Below, piece by piece: positions 51,272 through 60,150 of a stretch of DNA of 64,000 nucleotides (position 1 is the stretch's first letter; each line of letters begins with the position of its first letter). This DNA is from JBCCIM01 sp045106435 (lineage in GTDB: Bacteria > Bacteroidota > Rhodothermia > Rhodothermales > JAHQVL01). The notes under the pieces were generated by a model, which was given only the letters and a program-made list of their open reading frames with translations, did not search any database and was not told the origin of the DNA. The stretch lies in NCBI GenBank assembly GCA_045106435.1, contig JBGCEN010000084.1, forward strand, positions 23,605 to 87,604. Direction: 5' to 3'. The position numbers and the translations under genes are program-made.

Positions 51272-52438
51272 CTATAGTTGCTTTGTGTATTGTTCTACAA
51301 AATCCCAGTTAAGGGTTAGGCCAAGCCCGGGACGGGTTGGCGCTTTTACTTGCCCTTCAGCTACATCAGGCGGCTCGTTGCACAAGTCGTACATCAGCGG
51401 ATTGCCACCGGAGGAGAATTCAACAACAACTGCGCTGGGAGAAGCAAAGGCCATATGCACGCCGGCCATGAAAGAAATTGCAGAGCCCCAGCAGTGGGGC
51501 GCCAATTCAAGCTGGAACGTACCGGCAAGTGCCGATATCTTCATGCATTCCGATATCCCCCCCACAATGGCTGCATCCGGTTGCAGTACATCAACGGCGT
51601 TTAGTTCAATCAGCTCTTTGAAATCAAACCGTGTATACTCGCTTTCGCCGGCGGCTATTGGTGTATGGGTATAAGCGCGCACTTCGGCCGTACCGCTTTT
51701 GTTGTCCGGGCTAATGGGCTCTTCCATCCAGTAAAGGTTGTATTCCTCAATGGCCTTGCAAAACCTCTTGGCTTCCGGGACGCTGAAGGTGCCATGTGCA
51801 TCCGCCATGATTTTGATGTTGTCACCAAGGGCTTTTCTGGCGGCCCGAACCCGGCGGACACTTTCGTCAACATCATCATCCATGATGCCTACGCGCATTT
51901 TAACGGCATCAAATCCTTTGTCGCAATATCCCTTAAGTTGGTCGCCGATCTGACTTTCCTGGGCCCAGCCGCCGCTTGCATAAGCCGGCATAAAGGGCCG
52001 GCATGCTCCCCCAATAAGAGAAACCACGGGTGCATCCAGATCTTGTCCTTTGAGATCCCATAATGCCATGTCTATACCGCTCATGGCCGAAATGGTCGTG
52101 CCCCGGCTCCCTAGAATCGGAAATACTCGCCCACGCGATAATGCATAGTGATCCCTGGATCCACTGTAAAGCCGCTCCCATATCTCAGAGATGTTGTGTA
52201 CTTCTTTGCCAATGAGGCGGGGTTTGAGCTCGTGGTTTATGCAGGCAACAATGGATGCACATACACCCGTTGCACCTACTGCTGCCTTGGCCTCTCCAAT
52301 CCCTTTTCGTCCATCATCGGTAGTGACAACCACCAGGCACATATCAAAATCAGTGAGGTGGCCGTAGTCAGATCTCCACTGTCCTTTTGTTGGAATAGGG
52401 ACGCTCAACCAAAAGGATTCAACATCAGCTATTTTCAT
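51272..52438 (-). CDS. Enolase-superfamily sugar acid dehydratase (mandelate racemase-like)
   Basis: A 388-residue TIM-barrel enzyme. The K-x-R version of the base is KMR at residues 180-182, the metal ligands Asp213 (MADAHG), Glu239/Glu240 (YWMEEP) and Glu265 (AAGESEY) are present, and the acid/base His318 lies in ELAPHCWGSA with Asp291 preceding. This pattern fits the mandelate racemase subgroup, which includes many sugar acid dehydratases such as galactonate or gluconate dehydratase. The exact sugar is not readable. The gene overlaps the upstream isomerase by four bases (ATGA), so the two are translationally coupled. Confidence 0.9.
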   Translation of the reverse strand: MKIADVESFWLSVPIPTKGQWRSDYGHLTDFDMCLVVVTTDDGRKGIGEAKAAVGATGVCASIVACINHELKPRLIGKEVHNISEIWERLYSGSRDHYALSRGRVFPILGSRGTTISAMSGIDMALWDLKGQDLDAPVVSLIGGACRPFMPAYASGGWAQESQIGDQLKGYCDKGFDAVKMRVGIMDDDVDESVRRVRAARKALGDNIKIMADAHGTFSVPEAKRFCKAIEEYNLYWMEEPISPDNKSGTAEVRAYTHTPIAAGESEYTRFDFKELIELNAVDVLQPDAAIVGGISECMKISALAGTFQLELAPHCWGSAISFMAGVHMAFASPSAVVVEFSSGGNPLMYDLCNEPPDVAEGQVKAPTRPGLGLTLNWDFVEQYTKQL

Positions 52439-53319
52439 AATAAGGGGCGAACGGTCTCAATCGATTTTTTGGTAAGGAATGTATAGAATTCTTCTGTTAC
52501 TGCCGCACTGCCGTGATCTTCGAGGAATTTTTTCTGCTCTTCAGACATCCCTTGCGGGTTTAGATCGATACTTCCTGGATGCGGGTTGGCCGGCGTACGG
52601 TCAATCGGTGAGGCAAACTCTACAGAAACAGGGCCGTCATATCCTGTACTTTTGAGGGTATCGATGATTTTCTTCCAGTCGAGTGTACCCATTCCCGGCG
52701 CCATCCGATTGTTGTCTGCAATGTGGAAGTTAACAATGCGATCGCCGGCTTGTTTGATGGCCTCGTAATAATTGGACTCTTCAATGTTCATGTGGAAGAT
52801 GTCCAGGCAAACACCACAGTTGGGTCCAACGGCTTCAGCCAGCGCAACGGCTTGCTCTGCTCGGTTGATGAAATACGTTTCGAACCTGTTAATAGGCTCT
52901 ATGCCAATCTTGATGCCTTCTTTCTGTGCGTGCGCATCACATTCTTGCAGCGTCTCGATGGCCCATTGCCATTCTTGCTCAGGTGTACCATCAGGAATAA
53001 TTTTGCCAACGGTACCTGGCACAACAGATACCATATGTCCGCCCAATTCTTTCACCATTGTGATGATATCCTTTACATACTGAACGGACATCGCACGCTG
53101 GGCTTCATCCTTTGCAAGCAAGTTTCTTTGTTCAAGCATCAGCGTTACAGAGCCAAAGCACTGAATTCCGTATTTCTTAAGAAGTGCATTCACTTCTTTT
53201 GTGTCGTACATGCTGGGCTCGCCCTGGATTTCAATGTAGTCATAGCCCAGTTTGGAAATACGCGCAATGGTGGTCTCCAGGGACTCTGCCCGCATCCAGT
53301 TGTGAATCGCTACTTTCAT
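52435..53319 (-). CDS. Sugar phosphate isomerase/epimerase (xylose isomerase-like TIM barrel)
   Basis: A 294-residue TIM-barrel protein of the AP-endonuclease-2/xylose isomerase-like family. IGIEPINRFETYFINRAEQA (Glu ligand), GVCLDIFHMNIEE (Asp, His), RIVNFHIADNNR (His) and PVSVEFA (Glu) form the metal site. Related enzymes include D-tagatose/D-psicose 3-epimerases and hydroxypyruvate isomerase. It is the first gene of the four-gene operon running to 49788, which with the dehydratase and dehydrogenase suggests use of a sugar or sugar acid, possibly released by the neighbouring sulfatase. Confidence 0.9.
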   Translation of the reverse strand: MKVAIHNWMRAESLETTIARISKLGYDYIEIQGEPSMYDTKEVNALLKKYGIQCFGSVTLMLEQRNLLAKDEAQRAMSVQYVKDIITMVKELGGHMVSVVPGTVGKIIPDGTPEQEWQWAIETLQECDAHAQKEGIKIGIEPINRFETYFINRAEQAVALAEAVGPNCGVCLDIFHMNIEESNYYEAIKQAGDRIVNFHIADNNRMAPGMGTLDWKKIIDTLKSTGYDGPVSVEFASPIDRTPANPHPGSIDLNPQGMSEEQKKFLEDHGSAAVTEEFYTFLTKKSIETVRPLL

Positions 53320-53968
53320 GTTGCCGTCTCGTGATAAATTTCAGTCATCAGGTGAATCTGATGAAAAATACAAGTTTATAATTAATAAGCGATATCAACA
53401 TTAAATTTTTAATGCCTTTATTTTGATTGCCTGATCGATTCTCGTTTTTTTGCGATTCTGGCTACATATCTGGTTGCATGGAATGAATATGATGTGGCAA
53501 AGTGTTTTTGCTGGACCTGGAAATGTTTACCTTACTGCCGGGTCGCTAACTTTTTCGGAGCACAAGGACAAGAGCGTGGGGGCTTTGCAGCCGGCGCCTC
53601 ACAGGTTTTTATTCTGGTTGTAGTGCTCTTTCTGCCTCAGGGCCGGTATCTTGTATCAATATTGACTCGGGGCGCAATGAAGGGTTCGCAAGAATGTTTG
53701 GCGAGTATTTTTAAAGACCCTGCAAAGCGGGAAAAATTCTTCGCTTCTCCATTCTTCTGTGACGAATTTAACGTACTTATTTAGCCACGCATCCTTTTTT
53801 CTGGAGGACGTACCGAGAACTTCTCGATGAGTCTGGAAATGCTTAGGTTATCTGTGCCAAAGCAATCTGTCAACGCCTGGGCCCTGGAATCGCTGCCGCT
53901 TCGGGCAAACCATATGAATCATCGAGCGTTCACACTCGAAAAGTGGAATCCACGTTATAAAAATAGCT
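53320..53968. other. Long divergent intergenic region
   Basis: This 649-bp gap lies between the isomerase (minus) and pgsA-like (plus) genes. A plus-strand reading frame of 96 codons starts with a GTG at 53494 but shows no domain, no conserved-looking pattern and no ribosome-binding site, so I do not call it. I find no RNA gene. The AT-rich part at 53341-53430 is probably the operon promoter. Confidence 0.45.
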
Positions 53969-54613
53969 ATGCCGGAATCTAAGGCTGTTCATCAGCCAGC
54001 CTATAAAGTGTTGGGCAAGTTTTGGACGTTGGCTAACATGTTAAGCCTCGCCCGTGTGGTTCTCGTTGTCCCAATCACGTATCTGATTATCAAAGACGGA
54101 TCTGTTGCCTGGATCCTGGGACTCGTTTTCGCTGCATTATGTACCGATTGGTTTGATGGGACCGTTGCCCGTTGGTCGAAGACGGTTTCTGAATGGGGAA
54201 AGGTACTGGATCCGTTGGCTGACAAAATTGCAGCGATCTCTGTTGTCTGCGCCCTGGCCGTTCGCGGGAGTTTGCCCATTTGGTTCTTGTTGCTGATCCT
54301 TGTCCGCGATATTCTGATTGTCTGGGGAAGTACATTAGCCACACGTAAACTGCAGCGCGTTTTGATGAGCTTGTGGTGGGGCAAAGTAGCCGTGTTTATG
54401 CTGGCACTTACCGTGCTGGGAGCTATCCTGAAGGCCGATCCGCCAATCCTGAATATCTCTATCTGGATCTCATCGTTTTTGTTTGTTTTTTCCTTCTTCC
54501 TGTATGCTTATCGTTATTTTCAGCTGATGAAGGATAACGGCGCGTCTGAAGAAGATCCTGAATCTGACAATTCAAACTCCGAGTTGGCCTACCCGGTAGA
54601 GACCTCGGTTTAG
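53969..54613 (+). CDS. CDP-alcohol phosphatidyltransferase (PgsA-like)
   Basis: A 214-residue membrane enzyme. The family motif DWFDGTVARWSKTVSEWGKV LDPLADK fits D-x2-D-G-x2-A-R-x8-G-x3-D-x3-D exactly. Five or so membrane segments surround it. PgsA forms phosphatidylglycerol phosphate from CDP-diacylglycerol and glycerol 3-phosphate; other alcohols are possible in this family. It lies 117 bp upstream of ftsY, on the same strand. Confidence 0.87.
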   Translation: MPESKAVHQPAYKVLGKFWTLANMLSLARVVLVVPITYLIIKDGSVAWILGLVFAALCTDWFDGTVARWSKTVSEWGKVLDPLADKIAAISVVCALAVRGSLPIWFLLLILVRDILIVWGSTLATRKLQRVLMSLWWGKVAVFMLALTVLGAILKADPPILNISIWISSFLFVFSFFLYAYRYFQLMKDNGASEEDPESDNSNSELAYPVETSV

Positions 54614-54730
54614 GCTCCTGCTCTGTAATTCAGGGGGTTCTCCCTTTGTCCTGAGGCAGAACCTTAGTTCCAATCCAAAGTATTAGATGCTCGTTTTTGA
54701 TTCTTCAAAAATTGGGTATAGTAGGGTACA

Positions 54731-55681
54731 ATGGGACTGTTTGATCGTTTTAAGGCTAAAGAACAAGAACGACTGGAAGAAGGCCTGGAGAAAACCAGAA
54801 CAAGTTTTCTAGGCAAAATTGGACGAGCCATTCGCGGGAAGGATACCATTGATGATGAGGTCCTGGATGATCTTGAAGAAGCGCTGGTTACCAGTGACGT
54901 AGGTGTTAATACAACGCTGGAAGTGATCAAGCGGGTGCAGGCAAGGGTTGCAGCTGATAAATACGTCTCTTCAAAGGAATTGACGGGGATGATCCGAACA
55001 GAAATTGCTGACCTGGTTATCGGTAACGATCAAGCCCGGCCGGCTGATTTTGATGCCCCGCTTGTCTCGCGTCCGCACGTAATTATGGTTGTCGGCGTGA
55101 ACGGGGTTGGTAAAACAACGACCATTGGTAAAATGGCTCACCGCTACAAGATGGCGGGCAAAGACGTGGTTTTGGGTGCAGCAGATACATTTCGCGCCGC
55201 AGCCACCGAACAACTCGAAATTTGGGCCAAGCGCGCAGATGTGCCAATTATCAAACAGGGGCATGGCGCTGATCCTGCTGCAGTTGCTTTTGATACCATT
55301 GCCTCTGCCAAAGGGCGAAATAGTGAAGTTGCCATTATTGATACCGCCGGCCGGCTGCATACCAAAGGCGGTCTTATGGATGAATTATCAAAAATAAAAC
55401 GTGTGATGGACCGTCAGGTTGACGGCGCACCGCATGAAGTGTTGTTGGTCCTTGATGCTTCAACTGGTCAAAACGCGCTCCGTCAGGCTGAGGAGTTTAC
55501 GAAAAGCGTGGATGTCACTGGGTTGGTATTAACCAAGCTGGACGGAACTGCGAAAGGCGGAATTGTCATCGGCATCTCGCACGAGTTTCAAATCCCTGTT
55601 AAATACATCGGCGTGGGTGAAGGCATCGACGACCTGCAGATCTTTGATAGCCGGCGCTTTGTTGGCGCACTGTTTAATTAG
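54731..55681 (+). CDS. ftsY: Signal recognition particle receptor FtsY
   Basis: A 316-residue SRP GTPase. The N-terminal helical N domain (about 25-95) precedes the G domain with GVNGVGKTTT (G1, 121-130), DTFRAAATEQL (G2), DTAGR (G3, 204-208) and TKLDGTAKGG (G4, 268-277). It ends with VGEGIDDLQIFDSRRFVGAL, typical of FtsY. The acidic A domain of E. coli FtsY is reduced here to a short charged helix, as in many bacteria. It docks ribosome-SRP complexes at the membrane. Confidence 0.97.
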   Translation: MGLFDRFKAKEQERLEEGLEKTRTSFLGKIGRAIRGKDTIDDEVLDDLEEALVTSDVGVNTTLEVIKRVQARVAADKYVSSKELTGMIRTEIADLVIGNDQARPADFDAPLVSRPHVIMVVGVNGVGKTTTIGKMAHRYKMAGKDVVLGAADTFRAAATEQLEIWAKRADVPIIKQGHGADPAAVAFDTIASAKGRNSEVAIIDTAGRLHTKGGLMDELSKIKRVMDRQVDGAPHEVLLVLDASTGQNALRQAEEFTKSVDVTGLVLTKLDGTAKGGIVIGISHEFQIPVKYIGVGEGIDDLQIFDSRRFVGALFN

Positions 55682-55733
55682 GTTTTGTCTCAACATTCCG
55701 ACAAAACCGTATCCCGAACCAGATTCGGGATAC
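55681..55733 (+). terminator. Two tandem hairpins after ftsY
   Basis: GGTTTTGTC (55681-55689) pairs with GACAAAACC (55700-55708), and GTATCCCGAA (55709-55718) with TTCGGGATAC (55724-55733). The two perfect stems are back to back, without a T-run. The first begins at the last base of the stop codon. The remaining gap to 56222 is AT-rich, without a gene that I trust. Confidence 0.6.
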
Positions 55734-56222
55734 ACAGGCTAAAAACAGATCCCGAAATACATTTGTAACCAATTTTTCAAACCAAGCCTTCTTGCGTTGT
55801 CATATCAGGCGCTGGTTGAAAAAATGTACGCAGATCTCTATATCTTATAGCTCAGTTGTTGCGTAAGACTGATGTAAGGCCCGGCTATTAGGCAGGAAAA
55901 GCCCTTAACACAACATATCCCAAAAAAAATGCACTGTCTTGCTGATTGAAATACATTAGCTTCCGATGGGCAAAATTACTGGGATGATGGTAGTATTGTA
56001 ACAACTACTTAATTGCTGCCATTCAGAGAACACTTTCAACCATTCAAGACCTTTATTTAACGGTCTGCTGCTGAAGCATTGTTCTCACGCAATTGTGTCC
56101 GCATATTTGGTTGTTACACTGTTAGATTTAGATGTGGCAAAATAATTGCACATCTCTTTCGTTTTAATAGAATAACATGCCCAGTACAGACACAAGTACA
56201 ACCATGGCTTAGGTTGTGTCTT

Positions 56223-57581
56223 ATGAGTGCCACCACAATGCAATTTTTAAGAAGTACGCTAGCATTATTCTTGTTGAGCTTATTTTTAATAAGCGCGGAA
56301 GACGTATATGCTCAGCAGGAATCCACTTCTTTTTCGGTAGATGTAATCAGCGTCCAGGGAGATGATGCTGATGATTTGTCGCGTCTGGACGTTTTTACTG
56401 CCATTCCCCATGCAAATCTTCGTTTTTTAAAGACAGGAGAAGCGTTTACTGCCCGTTATGAAGTTACAGCCTCTGTGTTTGAGGTAGATGACGATAACAG
56501 AAAGCGCCAGATGATTGAGAACAGCGTTTGGCAGGATAATGTGAGCGTGCTGCAATTCACTGCAACGCAGTCTCTGAAGCAGGTATCTCACTCTTCTTAT
56601 TCCTTGGCTCTTGCGCCTGGTAAGTATTTTCTTGAGATCAAGCTGCAGGACCTGGCTTCTGAGGAAACCTATAGAAAAGATCTTTTGGCTGAGGTTCGTG
56701 ATTTCGCGAATCCTATGAGTTTGAGTGACTTAATTCTCGTTAATGACTTTGATGTAACGTCGCATACGATCTCACCAATGGTGAAAGACCGTGTGTATGT
56801 TAACAACCCGAGTTTTAGTGTTTTTTACGAGCTATATGCAGACAGCCCACAGGCAGTCAACATCAAAAGACAAGTGATTCGCACGCCAAATAGCCGTGGA
56901 CTGCCCATTTTGAGGTGGTTGTTCCGTCGTTGGCAGGCTGATGATTCGCAGGGTGAGATATCTTTTGCGAATAACGAAGCATTGAATCTCAAATCTGGAC
57001 GTAATCCGGTTGTGCTTACGATCCCTGTGGAAGGCTATGAAGCCGGCGAATACCTCATCCGGGTTATTGCTGAAGATGCCGAGGGAAATCAGCTGGATGT
57101 AGCCGAGCGCGCTATCACAGTTGATTGGGCAGATGAAGCAGAGTATCAGGGACGTGACATCGACATGGCTATTGCGCAGCTACGGTACATCGCGAAGCCT
57201 AAGGAATTACGCACCTTACGAGGTGCCGAATCCAAGCAAGAGCGAAGGGAGCGGTTTATTGAGTTCTGGGAGAAAAGAGATCCGACGCCCAATACAGTTC
57301 AGAACGAGCGAATGGATGAGTATTACCTCCGGATTGATTTTGCCAATCGCCATTATACAGGAAACAACAGCGGTTGGGAGACTGATAGAGGACACACGCT
57401 GGTGCTGTACGGAGAACCTGATGGTGTTGATCGTAGCGCAGCAGATCTCCAATTTAGCCAGCCATATGAAGTATGGCATTACCGGCGTATCGGAAGGCGG
57501 TTTATCTTTGTGGATAAAAATGGTACAGGCAACTTCAAGTTGATGGTACCTACCTGGAATGAGCGTTCTGCAATTCGATAG
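56223..57581 (+). CDS. GWxTD domain-containing protein, exported
   Basis: A 452-residue exported protein. Signal peptide (LALFLLSLFLISAEDVYAQ); a β-rich middle that I do not assign (about 30-330), in parts resembling immunoglobulin-like strands; and a C-terminal GWxTD domain with ERFIEFWEKRDPTPNTVQNE, FANRHYTGNNSGWETDRG and VLYGEPDGVD. This domain is almost restricted to Rhodothermota, Acidobacteriota and related phyla; its function is unknown. I start at the ATG at 56223; a longer frame from 56079 adds 48 residues that would hide the signal peptide. Confidence 0.87.
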   Translation: MSATTMQFLRSTLALFLLSLFLISAEDVYAQQESTSFSVDVISVQGDDADDLSRLDVFTAIPHANLRFLKTGEAFTARYEVTASVFEVDDDNRKRQMIENSVWQDNVSVLQFTATQSLKQVSHSSYSLALAPGKYFLEIKLQDLASEETYRKDLLAEVRDFANPMSLSDLILVNDFDVTSHTISPMVKDRVYVNNPSFSVFYELYADSPQAVNIKRQVIRTPNSRGLPILRWLFRRWQADDSQGEISFANNEALNLKSGRNPVVLTIPVEGYEAGEYLIRVIAEDAEGNQLDVAERAITVDWADEAEYQGRDIDMAIAQLRYIAKPKELRTLRGAESKQERRERFIEFWEKRDPTPNTVQNERMDEYYLRIDFANRHYTGNNSGWETDRGHTLVLYGEPDGVDRSAADLQFSQPYEVWHYRRIGRRFIFVDKNGTGNFKLMVPTWNERSAIR

Positions 57582-57689
57582 GAAGAGTCGTACAAATTGA
57601 TCTCCAGGAAACTGTTGAATTCAATCTCCACGATGTAGGCTTCATAGCCTTCTAAATTGGACATTCATAATTTGATGTTCTACATTCGA

Positions 57690-57713
57690 GACGTTGTCCA
57701 AATGGACAACGTC
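57690..57713. repeat. Perfect 11-bp inverted repeat
   Basis: GACGTTGTCCA (57690-57700) and TGGACAACGTC (57703-57713) are separated by two bases. The tight centre suits a protein-binding palindrome better than a terminator. It lies between the GWxTD gene and fmt. Confidence 0.55.
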
Positions 57714-57818
57714 GAGCTAAGGTGCTCATGTCTTTGACATCCGGGTGCCTTGATTTGTTTTAGTGCGTTAAGCATGCCATTCCCTGTTTTGTGAAAATCC
57801 CCCATATTGGTTAAGCGA

Positions 57819-58745
57819 GTGTCGAGTAAAATAGTATTTATGGGTACTGCAGGGTTTGCGGTGCCTTCGCTGGAGCGTTTGATTGAACACGGCGCAAAGC
57901 CGGTTGCAGTTGTTACTGGCCCAGACAAGAAACGCGGCAGGGGACAGAAAGTAAGTTTCACCCCTGTTAAAACGGCTGCGCTGGCCGGCGGGATAGACAC
58001 TGTTTTGCAACCAGAAAGTGTTAAAGACCCTGCTTTTGCAGAAGAACTGGCTCAACTTGCGCCTGATATAATCGTTGTTGTTGCGTTTAAAATTCTGCCG
58101 CCGGCTGTCTATCAAACTGCCTTAAAGGGTGCATTTAATCTCCATGGCTCTATTTTGCCTCGCTATCGCGGCGCGGCCCCAATCAACAGAGCCGTGATGG
58201 AGGGGGATGAGGAAACAGGGGTAACAACCTTCTTCCTTGAGCAGCGGGTGGATACAGGAAGCATAATCCTTCAACGGTCAATGCCTATTGGCCCTAATGA
58301 AACGGCCGGCGAAGTACACGATCGAATGATGGAATTAGGTGCAGATGCCGTGCTGGAAACGGTTCGCCTCATTGAGTCAGGAAATGTACCAACAACATCC
58401 CAGGATGGAAGCCTGGCTACACGTGCTCCGAAAATTTTTAAAGAAGATTGCCTGATAGACTGGACGAAGCCCTCTATTTTTGTGCATAATCACATAAGAG
58501 GATTGTCTCCGTATCCTGGTGCATGGACGATGCATGGTGCCAATATGCTGAAAATCCTCAAAGCGGTTCCGGCAGAAGGCCAGGGAACGGCCGGCCAGGT
58601 TTTAGAGGCCGATGATACTTTAGTTATCGCTTGTAAAGAAGGAGCCATCGAAATTTTGCAGATTCAGCAGGAAGGACGCAAACGAATGGGTACCGCAGAT
58701 TTTTTGCGCGGATACCAGATAGAAGCAGGGGCATTGCTTCAATAG
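57819..58745 (+). CDS. fmt: Methionyl-tRNA formyltransferase
   Basis: A 308-residue enzyme that formylates initiator Met-tRNA. The N-terminal Rossmann-type formyltransferase domain has FMGTAGFAVPSLERL and VTGPDKKRGRGQKV. The active-site motif is NLHGSILPRYRGAAPINRAV, with Asn, His and later Asp (RVDTGSI) catalytic. The C-terminal OB-like domain starts near DWTKPSIFVHNHIRGLSPYPG. The start is a GTG at 57819; a TTG at 57807 would add four residues. fmt is often near def or the ribosomal methyltransferase rsmB; neither is here. Confidence 0.95.
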   Translation: MSSKIVFMGTAGFAVPSLERLIEHGAKPVAVVTGPDKKRGRGQKVSFTPVKTAALAGGIDTVLQPESVKDPAFAEELAQLAPDIIVVVAFKILPPAVYQTALKGAFNLHGSILPRYRGAAPINRAVMEGDEETGVTTFFLEQRVDTGSIILQRSMPIGPNETAGEVHDRMMELGADAVLETVRLIESGNVPTTSQDGSLATRAPKIFKEDCLIDWTKPSIFVHNHIRGLSPYPGAWTMHGANMLKILKAVPAEGQGTAGQVLEADDTLVIACKEGAIEILQIQQEGRKRMGTADFLRGYQIEAGALLQ

Positions 58746-58801
58746 TTTAGTTTTTCGAATGTATCAGGCCTGCTGGGTGCTGTCGCATAAAAAAGTAAAC
58801 C

Positions 58802-60019
58802 ATGATGAACGATAGTTCTGATGGCCCCCATAAAGCTTATCCGGGAAATTTGTTTAGTCAGGAGCGTGCTGCACTTGAAGGACTTAACGTCTCTGATGTA
58901 GTGTTGCCGGCGACTTTGGTTGAAAAAGCGCGGACCCTTGTGTATGAACATTTTGGTGAAAGTAAAAATACCAAAATTGCTGATGGATACGCTTACGGTG
59001 GGCTAGGCCTCCTGGCCCAGCACACCAGTTATTACAATGGATTTGCCATTATCCTGAGCCTGTCTCACACAACAGCTGTTGTTGTACGGCCTTCAAAACT
59101 TAAACTGCACCGAGTCGCATTCGAAGAGTCGCTCTCAATTGCACCTGGCAATAAGTCTGTAGAAATGCAACTGATAACTCAGTTGCTGGAAAAATTTCTT
59201 CCAGCAGATACTTTTGTGGATGTTGGCGTCGTTAGTGCTATACCAACAGGTTGTTTAGAAGCTTTTTATTCTTCACTGTCTGTCGCAGTAGTCAAAGCAG
59301 TTTTTGATTTTCAAGGAGTACCTTTACCTGCTGACATTTGTGAGACAACCCGTCGCGTGATAGAGTTGGCAATAAAGTCTGAATTTAGCAAAGCATTTGT
59401 TTTGGTCTCACTCAACGTTGAGCCGGATATGCTTTGTGTTATTGATACCGAAACGGAAGAACTGATTCCATTTCCTGCACCTTCAAAAGAGCTATTGAGG
59501 TGGGGATTGATTGAGTTGGAGACAGAGACGCCGCGGAATTTTGATTTTTACCATGCGTGCGGCGAACTGGGAGAGAAAGCTTTAAAACTGTTGCAAAAAG
59601 GAGAATTTGCCAGGTATACGTCTTTTCGTGATGTACAGCATGTTGACTTGATACGGGTACTCAATGCGTTGCCCAGGAAATACCGGCCGATTGTGAGGCA
59701 CCTGGTCAATGAAAACAAACGCGTTCAGGCCATGATTGGCGCAATACGAGGTGAAGACTGGCAAAAGGTAGGTGGGCTGTTGTACATGTCTCACTTTTCT
59801 CTCAGTAATGAATGGCATGGTACAAACAAAACCATTGATTTTGTTGTCTCTGAAGCCCAGGGCATGAGCACAAATGGTATGTATGGCGCATGTATGACCG
59901 GTAGAGGTGGCATCATTCTTACTGTTGGGCTGCCGCTGGCATTCCCTGTTTTTTTGAAAGAAATTAAGAAACAATTGAAAGAGCAATTGGATAGAGAGCC
60001 AAGCTGCTTGTTATTGTAA
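58802..60019 (+). CDS. Degenerate galactokinase-family (GHMP) protein, probably not a kinase
   Basis: A 405-residue protein with the length and fold order of galactokinase. The C-terminal part matches it well: RHLVNENKRVQAMIGAIRGE (299-318), LLYMSHFSLSNEWHGTN (326-342) and NGMYGACMTGRGG (358-370). The catalytic landmarks are eroded. The GRVNLIGEHTDY signature reads GGLGLLAQHTSYYNG (66-80), the ATP loop GLSSSA reads TGCLEAFYSS (149-158), the catalytic GIMDQ region appears as VSLNV (202-206), and GGFGG is GRGGI. ATP binding and phosphoryl transfer are therefore doubtful. It could be a sugar sensor or scaffold, like yeast Gal3. It lies between fmt and the MoxR ATPase gene, with hprK downstream. 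Confidence 0.78.
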   Translation: MMNDSSDGPHKAYPGNLFSQERAALEGLNVSDVVLPATLVEKARTLVYEHFGESKNTKIADGYAYGGLGLLAQHTSYYNGFAIILSLSHTTAVVVRPSKLKLHRVAFEESLSIAPGNKSVEMQLITQLLEKFLPADTFVDVGVVSAIPTGCLEAFYSSLSVAVVKAVFDFQGVPLPADICETTRRVIELAIKSEFSKAFVLVSLNVEPDMLCVIDTETEELIPFPAPSKELLRWGLIELETETPRNFDFYHACGELGEKALKLLQKGEFARYTSFRDVQHVDLIRVLNALPRKYRPIVRHLVNENKRVQAMIGAIRGEDWQKVGGLLYMSHFSLSNEWHGTNKTIDFVVSEAQGMSTNGMYGACMTGRGGIILTVGLPLAFPVFLKEIKKQLKEQLDREPSCLLL

Positions 60020-60150
60020 CCTTAAATATGAATATATCTCGCGCGCTTTTTAACGAAAAAATACAGGTTTGTGGCCTCATAGAGAGATCTTCATCCCTGG
60101 CTTCTGCGTATGAGCGAGCATTTATGCCTTGAATTACATCCTCCAAAAAT

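Noticed and set aside
53494..53784. 96-codon plus-strand frame starting GTG
   Set aside because: No domain, no ribosome-binding site, Cys/Trp-rich start of the type seen in chance frames.
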